A DNA stretch of 64,000 bases. Origin: Marinobacter sp. SS5-14b (GTDB lineage: Bacteria > Pseudomonadota > Gammaproteobacteria > Pseudomonadales > Oleiphilaceae). Location of the stretch: contig NZ_JASSVM010000006.1 in NCBI RefSeq assembly GCF_030541005.1, positions 124,001 to 188,000 on the forward strand, written 5' to 3'. Shown here piece by piece: positions 24,732-32,644 of the stretch (position 1 is the first letter of the stretch; each line of letters begins with the position of its first letter). A model generated the notes under the pieces. That model was not told the origin of the DNA, ran no database searches, and was given only the letters and a program-made list of their open reading frames with translations. The translations under genes and the position numbers were made by a program.

Positions 24732-25469
24732 TCAGGCTTTTCTGCGACGAGCCATGCCAAGGCCTGCAAGGCCCAGGCCGAGCAGGGCCAGGGTGCCGGG
24801 TTCTGGCACTGAGCGAACATTCAGCTTCGCGAGAAGGTCGACAGAAGTGGCTTTGCCTTCTTCTGTGTAAACTTCGTCAGCACCACCTTGGAATCCCAGC
24901 AGAGACAGGGAATAGATATTGGACCCGAACTGGAACTCGGAGCTTTCAATCATGTTGTCCAGGCGAACGATGTCGTCGACGTCTTTGCTGGAACAGCCAA
25001 AGAAGAATGATAGTGGGCCGCAGTAGACGTTAGGAGTTTCGTTATGAGAAAACTCGAACGTGTAAGGGCCGGTAACATTGGCATCACCTGGGTTGGTCGC
25101 AAAGGTTGCGTAGACATCCAGGTCAACACCGGTGATGCTGTCGCCCGTTATGCGGTTATTAAAGTGGGTGAAAGTGCCGAGTACGAAGGGGGAGTCGGAT
25201 ACAATGGTCTCTGGAAGACTGGCTGGGCCTTGGAACCCATATCCGCTTTGAGGCCCATTGGTGCAGGTCTTCCACCACAAGATTCCTGTGCAGCTCTCCT
25301 CGCCAACGCCCCAGCGCAGCGTGTCGCTGCCTACACCCTGAATGTTATCGCCATTTGTAGGTGTGCCCCACTGACCGTCGACTGAAACCAGGTCAACAGG
25401 GAATGCTGCTGCGGTCGTCGCAAATCCCATTGCCACACTGGCAAGTATGCCTTTCGTCCATTTCATCAT
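24732..25469 (-). CDS. THxN-type PEP-CTERM sorted surface protein
   Basis: 245 residues: signal peptide (about 1-22, TTAAAFP), a THFNN motif near residue 105 that marks THxN-family PEP-CTERM proteins, an extracellular beta-rich part, and a C-terminal sorting tag PEPGTLALLGLGLAGLG plus RRRK. The tag is recognised by exosortase and archaeosortase-like systems that go with exopolysaccharide. No exosortase gene (xrtA) is in the window. The ATG at 25469 has AAGGTG six bases upstream; a GTG three codons earlier is less likely. A strong terminator follows, so it is monocistronic. Confidence 0.85.
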   Translation of the reverse strand: MMKWTKGILASVAMGFATTAAAFPVDLVSVDGQWGTPTNGDNIQGVGSDTLRWGVGEESCTGILWWKTCTNGPQSGYGFQGPASLPETIVSDSPFVLGTFTHFNNRITGDSITGVDLDVYATFATNPGDANVTGPYTFEFSHNETPNVYCGPLSFFFGCSSKDVDDIVRLDNMIESSEFQFGSNIYSLSLLGFQGGADEVYTEEGKATSVDLLAKLNVRSVPEPGTLALLGLGLAGLGMARRRKA

Positions 25470-25633
25470 GTGATTCACCTTGCTGTGTACAGAATTATTG
25501 GTGCGTCCGAGCCGGGGTTCGGTTTGTTTTGCAAGGTAAAGCGAATTGTGTGCCAGAAATTTTAAATCTTTTTTATCAGTTGGTTATGGAACTTGCTATT
25601 CTTTTGTGTAAACAAAGCTGACAGATTGCTCCG

Positions 25634-26911
25634 TCAGCCTTCAAGAATGATGCCTAACTTCTGCAAAAGTTGCGCAGAGGGAAAACCGTCCGGGATCATG
25701 CCTTCAGCTTTCTGAAAAGCCCGGATGGCTTTACGGGTGTTGGAGCCCAGAATGCCGTCTGGCTCGCCGCTGGAAAAGCCCTTATTGTTCAGGGTTTCCT
25801 GTAGTTTCAGAACCTGGTCCCGTGACAGCGCCGGTTGATCTTCCGGAGGTGGGTTTTTTAAGCCGCCGGCACCGGCAATACGATCGGCAAGATGACCCAC
25901 GGCGATGGCGTAGAACTCTGAGCGGTTCCAACCCATGATGACCCGGAAGTTATCATAGGCCAGGAATGCTGGCCCCTGATGGCCGCTGGGTACGACCAGA
26001 GCTGCGTCAATGGGCTCGTCAGCAAGGGCATTGCCGAAGGCGTCGGTAATGCCCATGTCGCGCCATGCTTTCAGCGGCAGGCGCCGGCCATCGGCCAGGT
26101 TGAAATCGAAGTTTCGGGGGATCAGAACTTCGCGCCCCCAGCGATAGTCACCATTCCAGCCCATGGATGCCAGGAACTTGCCAGCAGACATCATGGCATC
26201 TGGCAGGCTGTTCCATAGATCTCTCCGGCCATCGCCGTCGGCATCAACCGCGTGCTTCAGGAACACGGTCGGCATGAACTGGACGTGGCCCATGGCACCG
26301 GCCCAGGAGCCCTCCATCTGCTCGGCGGGGATAGCGCCTTCGTCGATAATCTGCAGTGCCGCAATGAATTGTTCCGTAAAGAACGTGCTGCGGCGCCGAT
26401 CGCAGGCCAGCGTCGCGAGAGAGCTGGGTACGGACATTTTGCCGAAGTAACTGCCGAAATTGGTTTCCAGCCCCCAGAAAGAGACCAGGTAAGCGGCCGG
26501 AATGCCGGTTTCCCGGGTGACCCGGCTCAACAATTCGCGGTGGGTTGCGAGCAATTCACGGCCTTTGCTGATGCGGGCCTCATTCACTCGACGGTTGAAA
26601 TAATCGGCAAAGGTCGTGGTGAATTCCGGTTGCCGGCGATCCAGTTCTATTACCCGTTCCAGATAACTGACGTCTGCCATCACGGATTGTGCGGTGCTTT
26701 CACTCACGCCAGCGGCAATGGCCTTGGCTTCAAGGGTTTGTTTGCACTCATTGAATTCGGCGTCCGTCATGGTCGGCACACTCTGGGCCTGGGCACTCAG
26801 TGCCAGGGTTGTCAGTGATACCGCCGCCAGGATGCGTCGGATAATGAACCGTGTCGTCAGATGAGCCACAGAAAACCTCGCGAGACATTGAATAGCTTCG
26901 TTTGACGCCAT
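25634..26911 (-). CDS. lytic murein transglycosylase, MltB family, with peptidoglycan-binding domain
   Basis: About 425 residues: a hydrophobic export segment (about 25-42, ending AQA), an MltB catalytic domain with the general acid Glu in FWGLETNFGSYFG (about 170) and the GAMGHVQFMPT motif, and a C-terminal peptidoglycan-binding domain (about 365-425, EPDGILGSNTRKAIRAFQ). It cleaves the glycan strand to 1,6-anhydro ends. The ATG at 26911 is chosen as AGG lies upstream and the N-terminus then resembles an export signal; a much longer frame upstream is low-complexity and unlikely. Confidence 0.88.
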   Translation of the reverse strand: MASNEAIQCLARFSVAHLTTRFIIRRILAAVSLTTLALSAQAQSVPTMTDAEFNECKQTLEAKAIAAGVSESTAQSVMADVSYLERVIELDRRQPEFTTTFADYFNRRVNEARISKGRELLATHRELLSRVTRETGIPAAYLVSFWGLETNFGSYFGKMSVPSSLATLACDRRRSTFFTEQFIAALQIIDEGAIPAEQMEGSWAGAMGHVQFMPTVFLKHAVDADGDGRRDLWNSLPDAMMSAGKFLASMGWNGDYRWGREVLIPRNFDFNLADGRRLPLKAWRDMGITDAFGNALADEPIDAALVVPSGHQGPAFLAYDNFRVIMGWNRSEFYAIAVGHLADRIAGAGGLKNPPPEDQPALSRDQVLKLQETLNNKGFSSGEPDGILGSNTRKAIRAFQKAEGMIPDGFPSAQLLQKLGIILEG

Positions 26912-27083
26912 GGTAGCCTGTTTCAACCATGGGAAAACACTGCATTTATGCCCGCAGAGTGACAATTCTTTAATACCTGGTGGCATGTGTCGTGTTTGTC
27001 GTCTTTTTGTTGTGGGTGGGTCACGATAGGGCAGGGATGTTCTATAGTTGTCGGATGCAGGTAAGTCCGGAGTGGATGTAGTT

Positions 27084-27980
27084 ATGGCAACACTGAAAGC
27101 ACTGGTGGTGGATGACGCCAGCTTTGTAAGGGATCTGATCAAGCGCACGGTGCGCCAGCGCTTCCCGGTGATCGAAACAACCGATGCCCAGAACGGGCGC
27201 CGGGCACAGTCGCTGATGTCGAGAGCGAATTTTGATCTGGTGCTGTGCGATTGGGAGATGCCGGAGATGTCTGGCCTGGAGCTATTGCAGTGGATGCGTC
27301 AGCAGCCCCAATATCAGGATGTGCCGTTCATAATGATCACCAGTCGTGGTGATAAGGATCACGTTGTTGAGGCGGTCAAGGAGGGGGTGTCGGAGTATCT
27401 CGGCAAGCCGTTCAGCCCGGAGGGGCTCAGCAAAAAAATCATCAAGGTGATGGGGCGCCGACTGAAAGAGGCGATGGACAGCAGTGGCAAGTCCCTCGAT
27501 GGCCCTGCGGATGCGTTCAAGGAGTCTGCTGCGTTGCTCACGCAGAAGCGGGAGCTGCCGGAGACCAAAAAAGAGCCGGTGGCTGCTACAGCTGGCAAGA
27601 ACAATCCGCTTCTCACGGGCGGAAACGCTGCGCCCGACTCAGGCAGGGCCGGGCCAAGGGGTGCGATGAGTGTTGCTTCTGTAAGGTTTTCCGACAGTAC
27701 GCTCAAGTCGGTGGTCAAGGATATCAATCTCACGGAAGTCCGGGTGATCGCCAAGCGTGATCAGGCGTTTCCGGGCATTCTGGATCAGGCTGTGGTGGAT
27801 ATGGAGGTGGCGGAGGGTCAGGTGGCACGCCTGAACGGCTATGTTCATCAGTTGCAGGCGGTGGATAAACGGCAGGATACCGACTTTGTCAGCGTGACCA
27901 TCCGCTTTGTAGATGAGGATCCGAAAAAACTCGAGGACCTCTCCCGGTTTATCGCTCGCTTCCGTGCAGGTGGCCGTTAA
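27084..27980 (+). CDS. response regulator: CheY-like receiver plus uncharacterised C-terminal domain
   Basis: 298 residues. The receiver (1-125) has the acidic pocket VVDDAS, the phospho-acceptor Asp in LCDWEMPEM (about 54), Thr in ITSRGD and Lys in GKPFSP. A low-complexity linker (about 130-200) joins a C-terminal domain of about 95 residues that is neither a DNA-binding nor a GGDEF domain known to me. Its last bases overlap the convergent phoR gene by 4 bp. No partner kinase is adjacent in the same direction. The output mechanism is unknown. Confidence 0.78.
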   Translation: MATLKALVVDDASFVRDLIKRTVRQRFPVIETTDAQNGRRAQSLMSRANFDLVLCDWEMPEMSGLELLQWMRQQPQYQDVPFIMITSRGDKDHVVEAVKEGVSEYLGKPFSPEGLSKKIIKVMGRRLKEAMDSSGKSLDGPADAFKESAALLTQKRELPETKKEPVAATAGKNNPLLTGGNAAPDSGRAGPRGAMSVASVRFSDSTLKSVVKDINLTEVRVIAKRDQAFPGILDQAVVDMEVAEGQVARLNGYVHQLQAVDKRQDTDFVSVTIRFVDEDPKKLEDLSRFIARFRAGGR

Positions 27981-29296
27981 ACGGCCGTGCTTTCAGGTAC
28001 GCGCTCTACCAGACGTTGCCTCGGGAAGTGGCAAATGAACTCGCTGCCTTCTCCGATTTTGCTGCGGATTTCCAGGTTGCCATCGTGGTTAATCAGCACG
28101 TGTTTGACAATGGCAAGGCCCAGACCTGTGCCCCCGGTGTCTTTATGCCGGCTCGGGTCTGCGCGGTAAAAGCGCTCGGTCAGCCTCGGGATATGGACAG
28201 GGTCTATGCCGATGCCCGTATCTTTCACCGATAGATGAGCGCCGTCGCGGTTGGTGGTCCATGAGACGGTCACACGACCACCTGCTGGCGTGTATTTCAC
28301 AGCGTTGAAGACAAGGTTGGAAAACGCGCTTCTTAATTGGCTGTCGTCACCCCTGAGCAGCCGGTGGTCATTGATGCTGACATCGATCTGATGGTTTTTG
28401 TCGCCACTTAACGCCTTGGCATCATGGCAGATCTGTCCCAGCAGTGCTTCAACATCGGTCAGGGTTTCGTCTGCGGTGTGTTCGCCGGTTTCAATTTTTG
28501 ACAGCAGGATCAGGTCGGTAATCAGTGCCTCCATGCGGGAAGACTGGGCTGCCATTGTGTTGATCGCTCTTCGCCACTTGGGCGGTAGCTCGTCACCGTG
28601 ATCCATCAGGGTTTCAAGGTAGCCGCTGATCACCGTCAGCGGTGTTCTCATTTCGTGGGATACGTTACCGACGAAGTCACGGCGCATCTGTTCCAGTTGA
28701 AACAGGCGGGTGACGTCTTTAGCCACAATTAACCGGTCATCGTCACCGAACAAGCTGATCTGAATCTGCAGGTGTATGTGAGGTTTGGCCGGGGAATTCA
28801 GCTCCAGTGGTTCCCGGTAATCCCGGGCATCAAAATAGGCCTTGAAGACGGGCGAGCGGATCAGGTTGTGGATGTACTGGCCCTGATCGGTGCTGCGCCG
28901 GAAACCCAGCAAATGTTCGGCTGACCCGTTCCACCACTCCATGGCGCCCTTGGCGTCGGTCATGATCACGCCGTCGCGCATGGCGTTGGTAGACTCCTGC
29001 ACGCGATTGATGCGGGCTCGCAGCCGATCCTGTGTCAGCAGGTGGTTCTGATGCAGTTTGTGCAGGTTGTCGAAGATGTCACCCCAAAGCCCGATGCTCT
29101 GGGGGGGCTCGTCCGTCGCGCTGGGGTTGCCGAGCCACTGGTAGAGCCTGCGCGCCTGGATCAGGGTCCACCAAAGGTAGGCAACAAGACCGACAAGCAG
29201 GCCGTATAACGGCTGACCAAAGTAGAGCCCGGCCAGGGTTGTGCCGCCGATGGCAGTGAGAATCAGGCGCAGGTATCTGGACCAGTTATGGTGCAT
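27977..29296 (-). CDS. phoR: phosphate regulon sensor histidine kinase PhoR
   Basis: About 439 residues: two close membrane segments near the N-terminus (10-45), a PAS domain (about 95-200), a HisKA domain with the phospho-acceptor His in NVSHEMRTPL (about 215), and an ATP-binding domain with the N, G1 (DTGIGI) and G2 (GGTGLGLAI) boxes. It lacks a large periplasmic loop, as expected for PhoR. It lies 30 bp downstream of phoB and is read with it. The ATG at 29296 has AAGG upstream. Confidence 0.94.
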   Translation of the reverse strand: MHHNWSRYLRLILTAIGGTTLAGLYFGQPLYGLLVGLVAYLWWTLIQARRLYQWLGNPSATDEPPQSIGLWGDIFDNLHKLHQNHLLTQDRLRARINRVQESTNAMRDGVIMTDAKGAMEWWNGSAEHLLGFRRSTDQGQYIHNLIRSPVFKAYFDARDYREPLELNSPAKPHIHLQIQISLFGDDDRLIVAKDVTRLFQLEQMRRDFVGNVSHEMRTPLTVISGYLETLMDHGDELPPKWRRAINTMAAQSSRMEALITDLILLSKIETGEHTADETLTDVEALLGQICHDAKALSGDKNHQIDVSINDHRLLRGDDSQLRSAFSNLVFNAVKYTPAGGRVTVSWTTNRDGAHLSVKDTGIGIDPVHIPRLTERFYRADPSRHKDTGGTGLGLAIVKHVLINHDGNLEIRSKIGEGSEFICHFPRQRLVERVPESTAV

Positions 29297-29326
29297 CAAT
29301 GACGGCCTTGTTATGAACCGGAGGTC

Positions 29327-30019
29327 TCAGGCGACTTTTGTGGAGAACCTGTAGCCTGTTCCCCTCACGGTCTGAATCAAATGGTCGTAGCTTTCACCCA
29401 GGGCTTTGCGCAGGCGCCGGATATGAACATCCACGGTGCGCTCCTCCACATACACATTACCGCCCCACACCTGGTCGAGCAGTTGTGAGCGGGTGTAGAC
29501 CCGCTCCTGGTGTGTCATGAAGAATTGCAGCAGCCGGTACTCGGTAGGTCCCATGCTAATGGCACCGTCGGAGGTTGTCACCCGGTGGCCGATCGGGTCC
29601 AGCGTCAGGCCGTCGATCTCAATAGGGGTGTCTACACCCGCGGGTGTTGCACGGCGCAGCACGGCTTTGAGCCGCGCGACCAGTTCCCTGGGGCTGAACG
29701 GTTTGGTGATGTAGTCATCCGCGCCGACTTCAAGGCCCTGGATCTTGTTGTCTTCTTCAACCTTGGCGGTCAGCATAATAATCGGAATGTCTGCAGTAGA
29801 CTCTTCCTTCTTGAGGCGCCGGGCCAGTTCCACACCGCTGGTGCCTGGCAGCATCCAGTCCAGCAGAATCAGGTCTGGCTGTTTGTCGACAATCAGGGCA
29901 TGGGCTTCGCGGGCATCCGCTGCCTCCATATAGTCGTAATCAGCCATTTCGAGCGCTACCGCAATCATTTCGCGGATGGGTGCTTCGTCATCGACGATCA
30001 GGACAGTTTTTCCAGTCAT
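29327..30019 (-). CDS. phoB: phosphate regulon response regulator PhoB
   Basis: 230 residues: receiver domain (1-120) with VDDE, phospho-acceptor Asp in LILLDWMLPG (about 54) and KPFSP, then an OmpR-type winged helix (about 130-228). It activates phosphate-starvation genes by binding Pho boxes. A Pho box lies 80 bp upstream of its own start, implying autoregulation. It forms an operon with phoR. Pit transporter and ppk1 genes elsewhere in the window are possible members of the same response, though no Pho box was seen before them. Confidence 0.96.
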   Translation of the reverse strand: MTGKTVLIVDDEAPIREMIAVALEMADYDYMEAADAREAHALIVDKQPDLILLDWMLPGTSGVELARRLKKEESTADIPIIMLTAKVEEDNKIQGLEVGADDYITKPFSPRELVARLKAVLRRATPAGVDTPIEIDGLTLDPIGHRVTTSDGAISMGPTEYRLLQFFMTHQERVYTRSQLLDQVWGGNVYVEERTVDVHIRRLRKALGESYDHLIQTVRGTGYRFSTKVA

Positions 30020-30098
30020 GAGCTTTAACCTGTGTCAGACCCCGGGAGCTCATTGGTGGCTCCCTGATATTGTTGCTGACCCATTACAACGTGTCTTT

Positions 30099-30116
30099 GT
30101 TACAAGTATATGACAT
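30099..30116 (-). promoter_or_regulatory. Pho box upstream of phoB
   Basis: On the minus strand ATGTCATATACTTGTAAC has the two TGTNA half-sites 11 bp apart, as in the PhoB consensus CTGTCATNNNNCTGTCAT. It sits between the stop of ubiA and the start of phoB. Confidence 0.65.
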
Positions 30117-30126
30117 GGATTGCCGG

Positions 30127-31023
30127 TTACAGCATAAGGTCGAGGATCAGGCCGGAAAATACTGCGAGTCCGGCCCAGTTGTTGTTCAGGAATGCCTTGA
30201 AACAGCCAGCTCTGGAGCGTTCTCTGGCCAGGAATTGCTGGTAAACAAACAGGGTGGCCATGGCCACAAGGCCCAGGTAATAGACGCTGCCAAGTTCGGC
30301 CTGGCGGCCAGCAAGTGCCAGGATCAGGATAACCAGAGCCTGCAGTATGGCAATGATGGCCCGGTCTGCTTCGCCAAACAGGACGGCGGTTGATTTGATG
30401 CCTACTTTGACATCGTCGTCCCGGTCGACCATTGCGTAGAACGTGTCGTAGGCCACGGTCCACAGCACGTTTGCGGTGAACAGCAGCCAGGTCAGCTGGC
30501 TGAGCTCGTCGGCTTCGGCCGCCCAGGCCATGGGGATAGCCCAGGAAAAAGCCGCACCCAGGAACAACTGGGGCAGGTGGGTGTAGCGCTTCATGAACGG
30601 GTAAATGAACGCCAGCAGGGCACCGCCAAAAGACAGATACAAGGTCAGGGTGTTGGTAAACAGCACGACCATCAGGAAAGAAACCAGGCACAGCCCCGCA
30701 AACAACGCGACGGCTTCCCAGGCCTGAATGTGTCCGGCGGTGAGAGGGCGATGCTGGGTGCGTTCTACGTGGCGATCCCAGTCCCGGTCTGCAAAATCGT
30801 TAATGGCGCAGCCGGCTGCTCGCATAAAGAAAACGCCGAGGGTGAAGATGATGATGTTGGCTATCGACGGACTGCCATTGCCGGCCAGCCACAGTGCCCA
30901 GTAGGTCGGCCAGAGTAGCAACAAAGTACCGATTGGCCGATCTATGCGCAGTAGCTTTGCGTAGTTGATCAGGCGAGTCTGAACATGCTCGGGCAGAGCG
31001 TTCTGCAACATGGTGGTTATCAT
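30127..31023 (-). CDS. ubiA: 4-hydroxybenzoate octaprenyltransferase UbiA
   Basis: Integral membrane enzyme of about 298 residues that attaches the polyprenyl tail to 4-hydroxybenzoate in ubiquinone synthesis. The first Asp-rich motif is NDFADRDWDRHVERT (about 75) and the second DRDDDVKVGIKS (about 195); about eight membrane helices are visible. It follows ubiC, which makes its substrate, by 54 bp. The ATG at 31023 or the one at 31011 could start it; the latter has a better-spaced GGAT. Confidence 0.94.
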   Translation of the reverse strand: MITTMLQNALPEHVQTRLINYAKLLRIDRPIGTLLLLWPTYWALWLAGNGSPSIANIIIFTLGVFFMRAAGCAINDFADRDWDRHVERTQHRPLTAGHIQAWEAVALFAGLCLVSFLMVVLFTNTLTLYLSFGGALLAFIYPFMKRYTHLPQLFLGAAFSWAIPMAWAAEADELSQLTWLLFTANVLWTVAYDTFYAMVDRDDDVKVGIKSTAVLFGEADRAIIAILQALVILILALAGRQAELGSVYYLGLVAMATLFVYQQFLARERSRAGCFKAFLNNNWAGLAVFSGLILDLML

Positions 31024-31077
31024 CCGTTGGTCTGGGGCCGGGGTGAAGGCCAGATTATAGCCACCGGTCGCAGGTGA

Positions 31078-31644
31078 TTAAACCCGGGTGTCAGGCCGGT
31101 ACAGTGCAGGTAACAGAAATTCGCACACCATGAGGGCACTCTGGCCGCGGTGAAACAATGAGCGGCGGGCAAGTTGTGGTTGAGTCGCCCCCCGAGGCTG
31201 GCAAAGGCCCGTTTCGAGTGGGCCGCGGGCCCACTCCGGGTTGCTGAACAGGTAGGCGCCAAGGGGTTTGTTGCCCAGATTGAGAAGCCGTCGGCCTCGG
31301 CCTTCGAGGCAGCTCAGGGGTATGACGGTGCGTGCCAGGACCCAGGGGCGACCATCGCCACACAATCGAACCTCCCTTATCCAGGCCAGTTGCCTGGGCG
31401 GAAGGGACAAGCGGCGGGCTTCTTCGTTGGAAGGGGTAGTGAACGTTTCCTTGACCACCTCTACGTGAAAGCCGGCGTGGCATTGTCGCTGCAAGGCTTT
31501 GGTGAACGAGCCTTCGACTTGTAGCCATGGCCGGGCCGGGCCGTGAACGGCAGGGTTACGGAGCCCGGCAGCCGCCAGTGAGCGATACCAATCGGTGGGG
31601 GGAACGGTTAGCCCTGATTGCGTGTCAAAGTCCTTTGAGAGCAT
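31078..31644 (-). CDS. ubiC: chorismate lyase UbiC
   Basis: Makes 4-hydroxybenzoate and pyruvate from chorismate, the first committed ubiquinone step. 188 residues, near E. coli UbiC (165). It carries the conserved WIREVRL and the RTVIP segment followed by the C-terminal LFSNPEWARGPLE-like region. The ATG at 31644 overlaps the end of the hypoxanthine phosphoribosyltransferase gene by 20 bp. Operon order hpt-ubiC-ubiA on the minus strand. Confidence 0.88.
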   Translation of the reverse strand: MLSKDFDTQSGLTVPPTDWYRSLAAAGLRNPAVHGPARPWLQVEGSFTKALQRQCHAGFHVEVVKETFTTPSNEEARRLSLPPRQLAWIREVRLCGDGRPWVLARTVIPLSCLEGRGRRLLNLGNKPLGAYLFSNPEWARGPLETGLCQPRGATQPQLARRSLFHRGQSALMVCEFLLPALYRPDTRV

Positions 31645-32182
31645 AAATACCGGGGGCGTTGCGCCAGTAACCTTTGTAGTCCATGCCGTAGCCGAACAAA
31701 AAGCGGTCTTCAACATAGAGGCCGGTAAAATCGGCTTTCAGGCCCGGTTTTGATTTGCGATCGTGGGCTTTGTCGACGAGCACCGCCGTCAGCACTTTGC
31801 TGGCACCGTGCGCGAGGCAGTAGTCCCCGATGGCGCACAGGGTTGTGCCTTCATCCAGGATGTCGTCAACAATCAGCACGGTGCGGCCTTTCATGTCGGC
31901 TTCTGGTCGCAGTTTCCACTCCAGAATGCCGCCGGTGGTTTCCTGCCGGTAGCGAGTGGCGTGCAGGTACTCGGCCTGTACCGGGAATTTCAGCCGTGTC
32001 AGCAGCTGGCCAGTCAGGATGAGACCGCCGTTCATGACGCAGAACAGCAGTGGGTTGCTGTCTTTCAGGCTGTCGGTAATCTCTTTCGCCATAGTGTCGA
32101 TGGCGATATCTACCTGCTGTTCATTGACCAGGCAGTCGGCTTCAGCCATGACCTGGTTCATTTCGGCGACGGTATCGGTCAT
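31625..32182 (-). CDS. hpt: hypoxanthine-guanine phosphoribosyltransferase
   Basis: 185 residues of the type I phosphoribosyltransferase fold with the PRPP-binding loop VLIVDDILDEGTTL (about 95-108). It salvages hypoxanthine and guanine to nucleotides. The C-terminal DYKGYWRN segment is typical of the short HPRT group. It overlaps ubiC by 20 bp and is the first gene of that run. Confidence 0.9.
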   Translation of the reverse strand: MTDTVAEMNQVMAEADCLVNEQQVDIAIDTMAKEITDSLKDSNPLLFCVMNGGLILTGQLLTRLKFPVQAEYLHATRYRQETTGGILEWKLRPEADMKGRTVLIVDDILDEGTTLCAIGDYCLAHGASKVLTAVLVDKAHDRKSKPGLKADFTGLYVEDRFLFGYGMDYKGYWRNAPGIYALKGL

Positions 32183-32400
32183 AACGGTCGGTCCTGTCGT
32201 AAAAGCCGGCGATTATACCGAACCGGGAGGCTTGAAGGGAGGGGCAGTTGCCGGTAGTGGCATCTGTAATTACGTCTATTGGCACAAAACCCGTGCTTGC
32301 GGTGTCCGTTCTGGCATTGGTCAACCCGGGTATGGCGGGTATTATGGCGGCTGTCTGAAATTTATATGGGCCGGTGTTGCATAGTTCTGGCAATTTTCAC

Positions 32401-32429
32401 TTGATTGTCATATTGTCCGACAATATTAT
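32401..32429 (+). promoter_or_regulatory. promoter with GntR (FadR/FCD-type) operator before rubredoxin
   Basis: -35 TTGATT (32401-32406) and -10 TATTAT (32424-32429) are 17 bp apart. A perfect palindrome ATATTGTCCGACAATAT (32410-32426) fills the spacer and touches the -10. TTGTCNGACAA is the core typical of FCD-subfamily GntR regulators, so binding there would block the polymerase. The regulator gene is not in the window. Confidence 0.6.
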
Positions 32430-32460
32430 GCGGCCTGTCGATTGTTAGCGAGGAAGTACT

Positions 32461-32628
32461 ATGAAGAAGTGGCAGTGTGTAGTGTGTGGTTTGATCTACG
32501 ATGAAGCCGAGGGCTGGCCGGAAGATGGCATTGAGCCTGGCACCGTTTGGGACGATGTGCCGGATGACTGGGTTTGCCCTGACTGCGGCGTGGGCAAAGA
32601 AGACTTCGAAATGATCGAGATCAGCTGA
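32461..32628 (+). CDS. rubredoxin
   Basis: A 55-residue one-iron electron carrier with two CxxC pairs (CVVCG at 6-10 and CPDCG at 39-43) and the family core [15 protein letters not shown]. It passes electrons to rubredoxin-dependent monooxygenases such as the alkane hydroxylase AlkB. GAGGAAG lies before the ATG. The rubredoxin reductase gene begins 16 bases after its stop, forming a two-gene unit under the GntR-type operator. No alkB gene is in the window. Confidence 0.96.
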   Translation: MKKWQCVVCGLIYDEAEGWPEDGIEPGTVWDDVPDDWVCPDCGVGKEDFEMIEIS

Positions 32629-32644
32629 CAGGCGGAGCAGGACC

